NCBI GenBank assembly: GCA_026129765.1
Contig: JAHCHP010000004.1
Span: 1 to 64,000, forward strand
DNA length: 64,000 nucleotides
Reading direction: 5' to 3'
Source of the DNA: Fimbriimonadia bacterium
GTDB taxonomy: Bacteria; Armatimonadota; Fimbriimonadia; Fimbriimonadales; GBS-DC
A model generated the notes under the pieces. It made no database searches. It saw only the letters and a list, made by a program, of their open reading frames with translations, and had not been told where the DNA came from. The first letter of the stretch is position 1; every line of letters starts with the position of its first letter. Shown here one piece after another: positions 16,864 to 25,308 of the stretch. The translations under genes were made by a program, and so were the position numbers.

Positions 16864-17817
16864 ATGAATATTCGACCCTTTACATCAGAGGATTACGAGG
16901 CGCATGCGCGGGTACAAAATGAGGTCTATAGCGAGTATCCCACCACGGTGGAGGAGATACGTTATGATGACGAAACGCGCGATAAGAAATGCCGTTTCCA
17001 ACGCTATGTCATCGAGCATGAGGGCAGCATCATCGGTTCAGGCTCTTTTGGGCATATGAGTTTCCTGTTCCACCCGCATAAATATTCAGTGGATGTGACG
17101 ATTATGCCAGAGTATCAAGGGCATGGCTTTGGGAAAGCGATGTACCAGTTTTTGCTCGATCAACTCGCGCCCTTAGAGCCGGTCAGTCTGCGAGTGTTTG
17201 CGCGGGAGGATATGGCGCGCTCGATGCGGTTTATTCATGACCGGGGCTTTATCGAGGATGAACGCGCCTGGGAATCGAGATTGGACCCGACAACGGTGGA
17301 CTTCTCGCCTTATGAAGGATTGCAAGAGCGCTTGGCAATGGAAGGAATCGTGATCAAGACCTATGCGCAACTGAAAGAGGACCCGGACTGCCATCGGAAA
17401 ATCTGGGAGATGGACAATGAAATCTCCTTAGATATGCCTATGCCGGAGCCGATAACCCTGCCCGATGAAGAGCATTTTGTGAATCGCGTCTTTAACAATC
17501 CGAACCTGCTGCCGGACGCTTTCTTTATCGCGATGCACGGCGACGAATACATCGGTTGCAGCACCCTCTGGTCCAGTCAAGGCAACGACGATCTCTATAC
17601 TGGATTGACAGGGGTTCGCCAACCCTACCGCAAACGAGGGATCGCGCTCGCCATGAAACTGCGCGCGGTTGCTTATGCGCAGGAGCGGGGCGTTCGAGTG
17701 GTCAAGACCTGGAACGACCAGACCAACCGCAATATGCTGGGCATAAACGAGCGATTAGGGTTCGTGAAACAGCCCGCTTGGGTCGGTTTCAAAAAGCCAT
17801 TGCGAGATGAGACATGA
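16864..17817 (+). CDS. double-domain GNAT acetyltransferase
   Basis: A 317-residue protein with two GNAT domains. The first has VDVTIMPEYQGHGFGKAMY (QGHGFGK matches the acetyl-CoA loop), the second GLTGVRQPYRKRGIALAMKL and the terminal NRNMLGINERLGF typical of the family's last strand. It shares clear similarity with the next protein along its whole length (IRPF..DYE, PTT, YDDE/YQDE, NERLGF), so the pair arose by tandem duplication. ATGA overlap with the next gene. Substrate unknown; MshD-like architecture. Confidence 0.88.
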   Translation: MNIRPFTSEDYEAHARVQNEVYSEYPTTVEEIRYDDETRDKKCRFQRYVIEHEGSIIGSGSFGHMSFLFHPHKYSVDVTIMPEYQGHGFGKAMYQFLLDQLAPLEPVSLRVFAREDMARSMRFIHDRGFIEDERAWESRLDPTTVDFSPYEGLQERLAMEGIVIKTYAQLKEDPDCHRKIWEMDNEISLDMPMPEPITLPDEEHFVNRVFNNPNLLPDAFFIAMHGDEYIGCSTLWSSQGNDDLYTGLTGVRQPYRKRGIALAMKLRAVAYAQERGVRVVKTWNDQTNRNMLGINERLGFVKQPAWVGFKKPLRDET

Positions 17818-18773
17818 GCCTGACGATACGCCCTTTTGAAGAGAGGGACTATGAGCCGATGTGCGCGCTGCGCAATATCATCTATCCCCGGTTCCCAACC
17901 ACCCCTGAATTGATGCGCTACCAGGATGAAAACAACGATCCGAAGTGCAAACGGCAACTCTGGGTGGCGGAATGGGAGGGTCAATTCGCAGGGATAGGGC
18001 TATACGCGCAGTCGCCCTGGTCCTATCATCCTCAGCATTTCATGCTGCGTCTCTATACGCATCCTGATCTTCGGAACCGGGGTATTGGGACTGCGCTCTA
18101 TCAAACGGTGATAGAGGCTCTGGAGGAGTTGCGATACACCGAGTTGAAAGCGATGATCGATGAGGACCAACCCGAAGGGCTCCATTTCGCCCAAAAGCAT
18201 GGATTTGTAGAGGTAGAACGTCTTTCGGAGTCGGAGTTGGAGTTGGCATCGATGAATCTGACGCTGTTTGAGGGCGCGCTGGAAAAAGCTGCCTCGCATG
18301 GCATTGAGATTCGCTCGTATGTGGAACTGGAGGCGGACCCCGACCGGAATCGCAAAATCTATGAGATGCACAGCCAAGTGATGCAGGATGTGCCTTGGGA
18401 CGGCGCGCATACCCAACCAGAGTTTGAGCAGTTTTGCAAGCAGTTTTCCAGCCCGCAATTCCTGCCGGACCTCTACTTCTTGGCAATGCACGAAGGGCGG
18501 TGTGTGGGAATGTCCGCGCTTTGGGGCATGGTTCGAGAAGGCTACTTAGATACAGGACTCACGGGCATGCTGCGCGAATACAGAGGGAAGGGAATCGCTT
18601 CCGCTTTGAAAGTTCGCGCCCTGACCGCTGCCAAAGCGAAAGGGTATACCCATGTGAAAACCGAAAATCATGTGGAGAACCGCCCCATGCTCTCGATAAA
18701 CGAGCGATTGGGTTTTGCGAAAGTGCCGGAAGTGATTATCTTTGCGAAGCGACAGGAGAGAAATGAGTCATGA
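17814..18773 (+). CDS. double-domain GNAT acetyltransferase, paralogue of the preceding gene
   Basis: A 319-residue protein parallel to its upstream neighbour: LTIRPFEERDYEPM at the start, LYTHPDLRNRGIGTALYQ as first acetyl-CoA loop, GLTGMLREYRGKGIASALKV as second, NRPMLSINERLGFAKV at the end. Both loops keep the R/Q-x-x-G-x-G pattern, so either domain may be active. Four-base overlaps on both sides tie it to the preceding GNAT gene and the C45 gene in one operon. Confidence 0.88.
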   Translation: MSLTIRPFEERDYEPMCALRNIIYPRFPTTPELMRYQDENNDPKCKRQLWVAEWEGQFAGIGLYAQSPWSYHPQHFMLRLYTHPDLRNRGIGTALYQTVIEALEELRYTELKAMIDEDQPEGLHFAQKHGFVEVERLSESELELASMNLTLFEGALEKAASHGIEIRSYVELEADPDRNRKIYEMHSQVMQDVPWDGAHTQPEFEQFCKQFSSPQFLPDLYFLAMHEGRCVGMSALWGMVREGYLDTGLTGMLREYRGKGIASALKVRALTAAKAKGYTHVKTENHVENRPMLSINERLGFAKVPEVIIFAKRQERNES

Positions 18774-19882
18774 GTTTACCCATCGTAGAATTGAGCGGCG
18801 CGCCCTATGAGCAGGGCATTCAACAAGCAGACGCGCTGAAGGAGCGCATTCTTCATAATGTCGAGGTCTATTTTGACCGCTTCCGGCGCGAAGGACGCCT
18901 CAGCGACGATCAGATTATGGACCGGGCGCGCCAGTATCAAGCGGCGATGGAACATCAAAGCGAACCCTACATGGCGATGATTCGGGGAATGGCGGACCGC
19001 CTCGCGCTTCCGGTGGAGGCGTTGGTAGCCGTGAATGTTCGCTACGAAATTCTTTATGATCGTTTCACCGCCAACGCCTTGGAGGATAACCCGGACTTCC
19101 TTGTTAGCGTGGGGGTTCAGGGCGAATGTACCGGCTTCGCAATTCTGCCGGAACGGTCTGCCAACGGTCACCTGCTATTAGGTCAGAATTGGGACTGGAT
19201 ACCGCAAGTGAAAGGCGCGATTCTTCGAACGACGGAACCGGAGGGTCTGCAAACCCTCAGTTTCACGGAGGCGGGCGTTGTGGCGGGCAAAATCGGTTTC
19301 AATTCCGCCGGGGTCGGCATCACGGTCAACGGCTTGATGAGCCTCAAGGATGATTGGTCTCGCCTTCAGAAGCCGTTCCATATGCGCTGTTATGATGCGT
19401 TGCGAACCCGCAGCCTAAAAGAGACGGTTCACGCGTTGACCGGAACGCCCCGCTCCTGCTCCGCGAATTTTCTGATTGCCTGCGCGCCGGATCAAGCGGT
19501 CGATGTGGAGATGGCGCCCGACACGCATCGCCTGCTTTCGCCTGAGAACGGAATCTTGGTGCATACGAATCATTTCTTAGACCCCGCGCAATTGCAGGTC
19601 ATCGAACCGCCCAGCGAAAAACGCCCCCACTCTTATCACCGGAGGGCGCGCTTGTTGGAATTGCTGGAGGCGGAGGGCAGCATCGGAATCGGCGATATGC
19701 AGAACTTCCTGCAGGACCGCGACGGCTACCCCTATTCGATATGCCGTGATGCGGATGAATCGGAACCCTCAGAAGAGCATTATATTACCGTCACATCCGT
19801 GATTATGGATATGCAGGCTCGTTCGCTCTGGATCACGGACGGACAGCCCGACCGCGCGCCTTACGAAACTTACGCGCTGTAG
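18770..19882 (+). CDS. C45-family acyltransferase/peptidase
   Basis: A 370-residue Ntn-hydrolase of the acyl-coenzyme A:6-aminopenicillanic acid acyltransferase (C45) group. APYEQGIQQADALKERI is the family's N-terminal motif. The expected new N-terminal nucleophile is Cys120 in GECTGFAI, freed by self-cleavage after Glu119; GQNWDW, GVGITVNGL, PRSCSANFLIA and HTNHFLDP follow as usual. Family members move acyl groups between amines and CoA or cleave them from peptides. Cotranscription with two acetyltransferases suggests an N-acylation or deacylation route for an amine or peptide, which is inference. It converges on mnmG with a 13-base overlap. Confidence 0.88.
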   Translation: MSLPIVELSGAPYEQGIQQADALKERILHNVEVYFDRFRREGRLSDDQIMDRARQYQAAMEHQSEPYMAMIRGMADRLALPVEALVAVNVRYEILYDRFTANALEDNPDFLVSVGVQGECTGFAILPERSANGHLLLGQNWDWIPQVKGAILRTTEPEGLQTLSFTEAGVVAGKIGFNSAGVGITVNGLMSLKDDWSRLQKPFHMRCYDALRTRSLKETVHALTGTPRSCSANFLIACAPDQAVDVEMAPDTHRLLSPENGILVHTNHFLDPAQLQVIEPPSEKRPHSYHRRARLLELLEAEGSIGIGDMQNFLQDRDGYPYSICRDADESEPSEEHYITVTSVIMDMQARSLWITDGQPDRAPYETYAL

Positions 19883-21747
19883 AACGCACCGTTCTCTTTT
19901 TTCAGATAGACCAGCAGGCAATGGATGTCGGCGGGACGGACTCCCGGCACACGCGCCGCTTGCCCAACGGTTCGGGGGCGCGCTTTTGCCAATTTCTCCC
20001 GCGATTCTTTGGAAATGGCGCGCAAGAGGTGATAGTCCAAGTCATCGGGTATGCGCCAATGCTCCAGCTTCTGTTGCTGCTGCACCTGCTGACTCTGCTT
20101 TTTCAGGTATGCCTCATATTTCGCGTTGATCTCGATCTGTTCAACCACGTCTGAAGGCGCGGGATTCTCCCACCCCAACAGCGCGCTGAGAGTCTCGTAT
20201 CGCGCGCCGGGGCGGCGCAGGTAATCATACGCGCTGACGCGGTCTGAGACCATCGATTGCCCGTTTGCTTGCAGCCAGGGATTATGCTTGCCGCTCACGA
20301 ACTCGCTTTGCAACCGCTCGGTTTCGGTTTCAATCCCATGCCTCTTTTGAGTGAATCGCTGCCATCGTTCGTCATCCACCAGTCCCACCGCGCGCCCGAC
20401 GGGGGTCAAGCGTTCATCAGCATTATCGTGCCGGAGGGTTAAGCGGTATTCGGCGCGTCCAGTCAGCATGCGGTAGGGGTCTTCCACGCCTTTGGTCACC
20501 AAATCATCAATCAACACACCGATATAGCTGCGGGCGCGCTCCAACACCAGCGGTTCGCGGTTTTGCGCATACAGCGCGGCATTGATCCCTGCCACTAAGC
20601 CTTGCGCAGCGGCTTCCTCATAGCCGGAAGTGCCATTGATCTGCCCCGCTAAGAACAAACCCTCCACTTCCCGCGCCATCAAAGTCAGATGCAGCTGATC
20701 GGGATAGACCATATCGTACTCAACCGCGTAGCCTGCGCGAATCATCTCGACTTGTTCCATGCCGGGCATCGCTTGCAAGATTTCCATCTGCGTTTCTTCG
20801 GGCAGACTGGTGGACATCCCTTGCACATAGAGGTCTTCTTGATCCCAGTACTCCTGCTCCAGGAAAATCGGGTGAGCGCGCTTTTCTGGGAAGCGGTGAA
20901 TTTTATCTTCGATGCTGGGACAGTAGCGCGGTCCTGTGCCTTGAATCTGCCCACTGTACATGGCAGACCGGTGCAGGTTCGCTTGAATAACCGCATGCGC
21001 GCGTTCGTTGGTGTAGGTCTGCCAGCACGGGAGTAGGAGACGCGCAAATTCAAGACGCGCATGCTTGAAAGAGAAAGGCGGAGAGTCTTCTTCCGGCTCG
21101 ATTAGAATCATTTGGGTAAGGTCTATGGACGACTTGCGCAAGCGCGGGGTGGTTCCTGTCTTGAAGCGCCCCATGCGGAACCCCAGTGCGCGGAGCGACT
21201 GCGACAGCCCTCCCACCGGCGGGTCCCCGTGTCGAGCCGCTTCGATTTTCTGTTCGCCCAAGTGACACAACCCATTCAAAAAGGTGCCGGTTGTGATGAT
21301 AACGGCATGCGCAGTGACCTCTGAACCGTCCGCGAGTTTCACGCCCACGATCCGGTTTTGGTGGGTCAGCAGTCCCTCCACCGCGTTTTCTACTAAAGCC
21401 AAGTGGGGTTGACTTTCCATAACCCGGCGCATGGTTTGGGGGTAGATCGATTTGTCGGCATGGGCGCGCAAAGTCTGCACGGCGGGACCTTTGCCTGTGC
21501 CAACGCGCCGGATATGGGTCAGGCTCAAATCGGTATTGATACCCATTTGTCCGCCCAAAGCGTCCACCTCGCGCGCCAAGTGTCCCTTGGCTGGTCCGCC
21601 AATGGAGCAGTTGCAGGGCATGTAGGCGATGCGTTCGCGGTTCAGTGTAAAGCTCGCGGTCTGGCAGCCCATGCGCGCAGCCGCCAATGCGGCTTCCACG
21701 CCCGCATGTCCGGTTCCCACCACAATCACATCGTAATCTCGATTCAT
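19870..21747 (-). CDS. mnmG: tRNA uridine 5-carboxymethylaminomethyl modification enzyme MnmG (GidA)
   Basis: A 625-residue FAD enzyme that, with MnmE, installs the (carboxymethyl)aminomethyl group on wobble uridine 34 of tRNAs. VIVVGTGHAGVEAALAAARMG is the dinucleotide-binding loop, CNCSIGGPAKGHLAREVDALGG the first family signature, GTFLNGLCHLG and GLFLAGQINGTSGYEEAAAQG the others, and the helical C-terminal domain ends PADIHCLLVYLKKE. Full length. It often sits near oriC, consistent with dnaA 14 kb away. No Shine-Dalgarno sequence precedes the ATG; a TAGAAT box (21762-21757) is nine bases upstream. Confidence 0.97.
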   Translation of the reverse strand: MNRDYDVIVVGTGHAGVEAALAAARMGCQTASFTLNRERIAYMPCNCSIGGPAKGHLAREVDALGGQMGINTDLSLTHIRRVGTGKGPAVQTLRAHADKSIYPQTMRRVMESQPHLALVENAVEGLLTHQNRIVGVKLADGSEVTAHAVIITTGTFLNGLCHLGEQKIEAARHGDPPVGGLSQSLRALGFRMGRFKTGTTPRLRKSSIDLTQMILIEPEEDSPPFSFKHARLEFARLLLPCWQTYTNERAHAVIQANLHRSAMYSGQIQGTGPRYCPSIEDKIHRFPEKRAHPIFLEQEYWDQEDLYVQGMSTSLPEETQMEILQAMPGMEQVEMIRAGYAVEYDMVYPDQLHLTLMAREVEGLFLAGQINGTSGYEEAAAQGLVAGINAALYAQNREPLVLERARSYIGVLIDDLVTKGVEDPYRMLTGRAEYRLTLRHDNADERLTPVGRAVGLVDDERWQRFTQKRHGIETETERLQSEFVSGKHNPWLQANGQSMVSDRVSAYDYLRRPGARYETLSALLGWENPAPSDVVEQIEINAKYEAYLKKQSQQVQQQQKLEHWRIPDDLDYHLLRAISKESREKLAKARPRTVGQAARVPGVRPADIHCLLVYLKKENGAFYSA

Positions 21748-21756
21748 AGCCGATAG

Positions 21757-21762
21757 ATTCTA
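21757..21762 (-). promoter_or_regulatory. TAGAAT box directly upstream of mnmG
   Basis: On the minus strand TAGAAT ends nine bases before the mnmG ATG and no ribosome site intervenes, as in the leaderless genes fabZ and proS. It lacks the GG before the hexamer seen at those genes, so it is a weaker case. Confidence 0.4.
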
Positions 21763-21898
21763 CTCTATGGTTTCTCATTGAGTTTCTCTTCGGTCGGAGA
21801 TAATTATGGAGAAATATCACAGAGGCAAGCGCAACACGCGATTGGTCAATTCATCCTTTAAGCAATACCGTAGTCAAAGTTTTCATCGGTAGCCAATT

Positions 21899-22249
21899 TC
21901 ATGCGCGTTTAGATGTCCTACGTGATTTCTCTTTCAACAATCGCTCCCGTAGAGACTTAGTGGGGTATTGCTGCTCATACTCTTCGTAGCGCGCGTTTGA
22001 TTCTTCCTGAATCTTCTCCAAGTAAGAATCAATCTCAGAGCGATTCCATAAGTAATAGGTGATGACCGCATACACATCAGTCAAATTCAAGGTTGGATAT
22101 TTGAGTACGATTTCTTCCGCGCTATAGCCGTTTCCAAAAGCAAGGATAAGAGTCTCTAAAGTTATTCGCGTGTCCCCCACACGAATGACCCCATGTTCAT
22201 CGATTTTCAACGGAGCAGGTTGGAATGTTAATGAGTTCAGTGTTGTCAT
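21899..22249 (-). CDS. DUF433-domain protein (VapB-like antitoxin), orphan
   Basis: A 116-residue protein. IRVGDTRITLETLILAFGNG and EEIVLKYPTLNLTDVYAVITYY are the DUF433 pattern, a helix-turn-helix-like fold; these proteins are usually encoded next to a DUF5615 PIN-like toxin and are annotated as antitoxins. No such toxin gene is on either side. The C-terminal tail is highly charged (RLLKEKSRRTSKRA). AGGGTG lies seven bases before the ATG. Either a leftover antitoxin or a stand-alone regulator. Confidence 0.85.
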   Translation of the reverse strand: MTTLNSLTFQPAPLKIDEHGVIRVGDTRITLETLILAFGNGYSAEEIVLKYPTLNLTDVYAVITYYLWNRSEIDSYLEKIQEESNARYEEYEQQYPTKSLRERLLKEKSRRTSKRA

Positions 22250-22300
22250 GTTTGCACCCTGAGCGATTACACCTAAATAAACAGCAAGTTAAACCGAATT

Positions 22301-23386
22301 TCAAGCGCGTTTGCTGAGTAGATGATCTCGGACTGTCATCGTGAAGCTGAGAAGCAGCGACAAGAGTGTCAAAGGCAGCAAGAACCATAGCAAGATAGAA
22401 CTGAACAGCGGCAGTGAGTCGTGCTGGGTTGCCCGCAAGATAAGGAAAGCAGTATAGATACAGTAGTAGGCGATGAAGATAAACGCCTCCCAGCGTTGAA
22501 TGATGAATCCCGTGAAGAAAATGGGAAAACATGCGGCTGCCACCGCAATCATGATGGGGATGTCGAAATGGAGCATGGCGGAAGCGACCGGGATACCTTG
22601 CGGCGCAAAAAGGCTGCTCGCGCCTAGAATCATCAAGATGTTAAAGATATTGCTGCCCACCACGTTGCCCACAGCAATATCGCGCTCGCCCCGTATCGTG
22701 GCGACCACGGAGGTCGCCAATTCCGGCAGTGAAGTTCCCGCTGCCACGACGGTCAACCCGATAATCATCTCGCTGACGCCCATCAGCCGGGCAATCTCTA
22801 TCGCGCCTTGCACCAGCCAGCGCGCGCCCAGCACCAACATCCCTATCCCGACGAGGACACAGATCACCTGGAACAGGGGACTTGCCCAGAACCCTCTTTC
22901 CGGTTGCGCTTCCTCTGTTTCATGCCGGTTGTTCTCACGCTTGCCTGCGACAATCGTCCATAGGGTGTAGGCAATTGCGCCCAAAAACAACAACAGCCCA
23001 TCCAAGCGTGAAATGGAGCCGTCCAAGCTCAAAATCAGAAGCAGCAGGGATAGCAAGATCATGACAGGCACATCCAACCGCACAATTTTCGTGGAGACCA
23101 CCAACGGGGCAAATAGCGCGGACGCGCCCAAAATAAAGAGGACATTGAAAATGTTGCTGCCGACGACATTTCCAATGGCGATGTCGGGCTGCCCTTTGAA
23201 GGCAGAGATTAAAGAGACCGAGAGTTCCGGCGCGCTGGTTCCATAGGCGACCACGGTTAAACCAATGACCAGCGGGGAAACCCCGACACGGATTGCGAGA
23301 CGCGACGCGCCACGCACCAAGACTTCTGCGCCAACCGTTAGGATAACCAATCCCAAAATAAAGAGAACGAGTGTTAATGGATTCAT
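22301..23386 (-). CDS. CaCA-family calcium/sodium antiporter
   Basis: A 361-residue inner-membrane exchanger of the YrbG type. Two homologous halves each carry an alpha-repeat: VVAYGTSAPELSVSLISA ... GNVVGSNIFNVLFILG and VVAAGTSLPELATSVVAT ... GNVVGSNIFNILMILG, with the ion-binding Glu in APEL and LPEL. About eleven helices. I start at ATG 23386; a TTG at 23407 is also in frame but neither has a strong ribosome site. Last gene of the transporter operon, 27 bases after the universal-stress gene. Confidence 0.93.
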   Translation of the reverse strand: MNPLTLVLFILGLVILTVGAEVLVRGASRLAIRVGVSPLVIGLTVVAYGTSAPELSVSLISAFKGQPDIAIGNVVGSNIFNVLFILGASALFAPLVVSTKIVRLDVPVMILLSLLLLILSLDGSISRLDGLLLFLGAIAYTLWTIVAGKRENNRHETEEAQPERGFWASPLFQVICVLVGIGMLVLGARWLVQGAIEIARLMGVSEMIIGLTVVAAGTSLPELATSVVATIRGERDIAVGNVVGSNIFNILMILGASSLFAPQGIPVASAMLHFDIPIMIAVAAACFPIFFTGFIIQRWEAFIFIAYYCIYTAFLILRATQHDSLPLFSSILLWFLLPLTLLSLLLSFTMTVRDHLLSKRA

Positions 23387-23413
23387 GTAAGGAATACTGC
23401 CTGTCAAAGTGTC

Positions 23414-23839
23414 TTAGGGTCTGATCTCGATAAACTCGATCTGTTTGAGGTAAGGCGCCAGACGAGTTTTCAGCGAGTCATCGCCGCACACGATCAGGTA
23501 TGCGCCTTCTTCTTGGAGTTTTTCTTGCAGGAAGAGATGCCCGTTGCTTTCCAGCGCGGAGGTCTCTAAGTTGGGAATGGATTTGGCTTGGATATCGCGC
23601 AAAACATCTTCCGCGAGCGAACGGTAGCCCTGCAGGATCGACTCCCGAAGCCGCTGTTGTGAACCTAAACCGAGCCAGCCGCTTTCGCCCATATCGTGAA
23701 CCGTTGTCGTGATGGCATCGGGGTCGATCAGGAAGACCACACGCAGTTTTGCGCCGGTTCCTTGCGCTTCCGCGACGGCTCGCGCAAGCGCTTGATCATA
23801 ATCGTAAGGACTGGTTAATATCAAATAGACGACTTTCAT
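23414..23839 (-). CDS. universal stress protein-like nucleotide-binding protein
   Basis: About 141 residues with an UspA-like alpha/beta fold: MKVVYLILTSPYDYDQALARAVAEA, KLRVVFLIDPDA, a helical middle and EEGAYLIVCGDD. The ATP-binding G-x2-G-x9-G-S/T loop is not evident, so ATP binding is uncertain. ATG 23839 is used; an in-frame TTG at 23848 has GGTGA five bases upstream, inside the end of the transporter gene, and may be the real start. Placed between an anion transporter and a cation antiporter, it may be a regulatory cytosolic partner of one of them, as known for some transporter-linked Usp proteins. Confidence 0.75.
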   Translation of the reverse strand: MKVVYLILTSPYDYDQALARAVAEAQGTGAKLRVVFLIDPDAITTTVHDMGESGWLGLGSQQRLRESILQGYRSLAEDVLRDIQAKSIPNLETSALESNGHLFLQEKLQEEGAYLIVCGDDSLKTRLAPYLKQIEFIEIRP

Positions 23840-23852
23840 ACTTGTCAACTGT

Positions 23853-25265
23853 TCACCATGTCAACCCTAAAAGGGGCCAATAAAACCGCGCAACCGCATA
23901 AAAGATAATGTAGCTTAAGATATTTAATATCAATCCCCATTTGGCGGCTTGCGACGGGCGCACATACCCGGACCCCACAATCATCGCGATGGCAGGCGTG
24001 CTGATTGAGAACATAAATGACAATCCTGCAGGCAGCACACATCCCAGCGTGATGATACGCGCATCCAATCCGATACTCTCAGACAAAGGTATCGCAATCG
24101 GGGTCAGCATGGCGACCGCTGCGGCATTGCTCATGAATTCAGTGAGAGTGACACCCGCCGCCGCAACTAATAAAAACAACCCATCGTGCGAAGTCAGATT
24201 TTTCGGAAAGATGGTGCTGGCAATAAAATCGGAGCCGCCCGTTTCCGTCAATGTTTTACTCAGCGCAATTGCGCTGCCGTACATCAATATAATACCCCAA
24301 TTCACATCGGCTTCGACCTCGCGCCAATCCGCCACCCTCAACGCAAACGCCAGCATCACCCCAATAAACGCGACGGTTTCCAGTCCCCATTGGTCGCTGA
24401 AACCCACCCACAGCACGATGGTGATGAGCATCACCAAGACCACATTCTTTTCGCGCATAGACATTGGTCCCAGCGCGGAGGCTTGCGCTTTCAGATAGTC
24501 CATCGCTTGATCAAGAGAAACTTTTTGTTCGCGCCCCACCCGAGTCAACAGGAAATAGGAAGCGACTAACATGGCTAACACAATCGGCGCGTTCAGCAGG
24601 GTCCATTCGGTAAAGCCAATGGTCTGCCCTGTGGTATTTTTCAAAATGTCGATGGCTAAGGGGGCGCGCGCGCCGCCCAACATCGTGGCATTCGCGCCTA
24701 AGACTGCTCCCCAGCCCATGGCGAAGAAGATCATGGAGCCGAACCGGCTGCCGGGTCTCGCTTTTGCGGCGCGCGCCAGTTCCAACACGATGGGCAGCAG
24801 CATCGCCGCCACCGCATGCGCGCTGATGACACAGGCAAGCAGCGCAGAGATCGCTAAAATGGATGCCGCCAGCGTGTTTTGGGTTTTACCGAATTTGGAC
24901 AGCCAAGAGAGGGCGAGTCGCGTACTGAGTCCTGAACGCATGATGGGACTGGCTAAAATGAAAACGCCCATCACGAAGAAAACCGCCCGGCTGCCAAAAT
25001 AGGCGAACGATTGTTCGGGTTTCAACGCGCCGCTGAAAGGCAACAGGAACAGAATCACGATGCCGGTAACGGGCATAGGCAAGCTGTTCGTGACCCAGAG
25101 AAAGACAGAGACCGTAAAAATCGCCAGCGCGCTTTGCGCCTGTGGGGTGACGCCCTGTAAGGTCAAAGATTGCACTAAGAAATAGAGTCCCGCCGCCGTC
25201 AACAGCCATGCCCAGCGGTATTTCTGTTTGCGCGAGACGCGCCACCAATGTTGTATGTTGCTCAT
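23853..25265 (-). CDS. SLC13/DASS-family anion:sodium symporter
   Basis: A 470-residue membrane protein with about twelve hydrophobic segments. LWVTNSLPMPVTGIVILFLLP, ISAHAVAAMLLPIVLELA and FMSNAAAVAMLTPIAIPL are the divalent anion symporter motifs, the S-N-A-A-x-x-x-x-x-x-P loop being the substrate-binding S-N-T/A motif. Substrates in the family are dicarboxylates, citrate, phosphate or sulfate. First gene of an operon with the Usp-like gene and the CaCA antiporter; its stop codon lies five bases before the alternative TTG start of the next gene. Confidence 0.9.
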   Translation of the reverse strand: MSNIQHWWRVSRKQKYRWAWLLTAAGLYFLVQSLTLQGVTPQAQSALAIFTVSVFLWVTNSLPMPVTGIVILFLLPFSGALKPEQSFAYFGSRAVFFVMGVFILASPIMRSGLSTRLALSWLSKFGKTQNTLAASILAISALLACVISAHAVAAMLLPIVLELARAAKARPGSRFGSMIFFAMGWGAVLGANATMLGGARAPLAIDILKNTTGQTIGFTEWTLLNAPIVLAMLVASYFLLTRVGREQKVSLDQAMDYLKAQASALGPMSMREKNVVLVMLITIVLWVGFSDQWGLETVAFIGVMLAFALRVADWREVEADVNWGIILMYGSAIALSKTLTETGGSDFIASTIFPKNLTSHDGLFLLVAAAGVTLTEFMSNAAAVAMLTPIAIPLSESIGLDARIITLGCVLPAGLSFMFSISTPAIAMIVGSGYVRPSQAAKWGLILNILSYIIFYAVARFYWPLLGLTW

Positions 25266-25308
25266 GGTCGATAAAACCTGTTCCGCGTTTCCCCCGAAGA
25301 ACCTTGCT

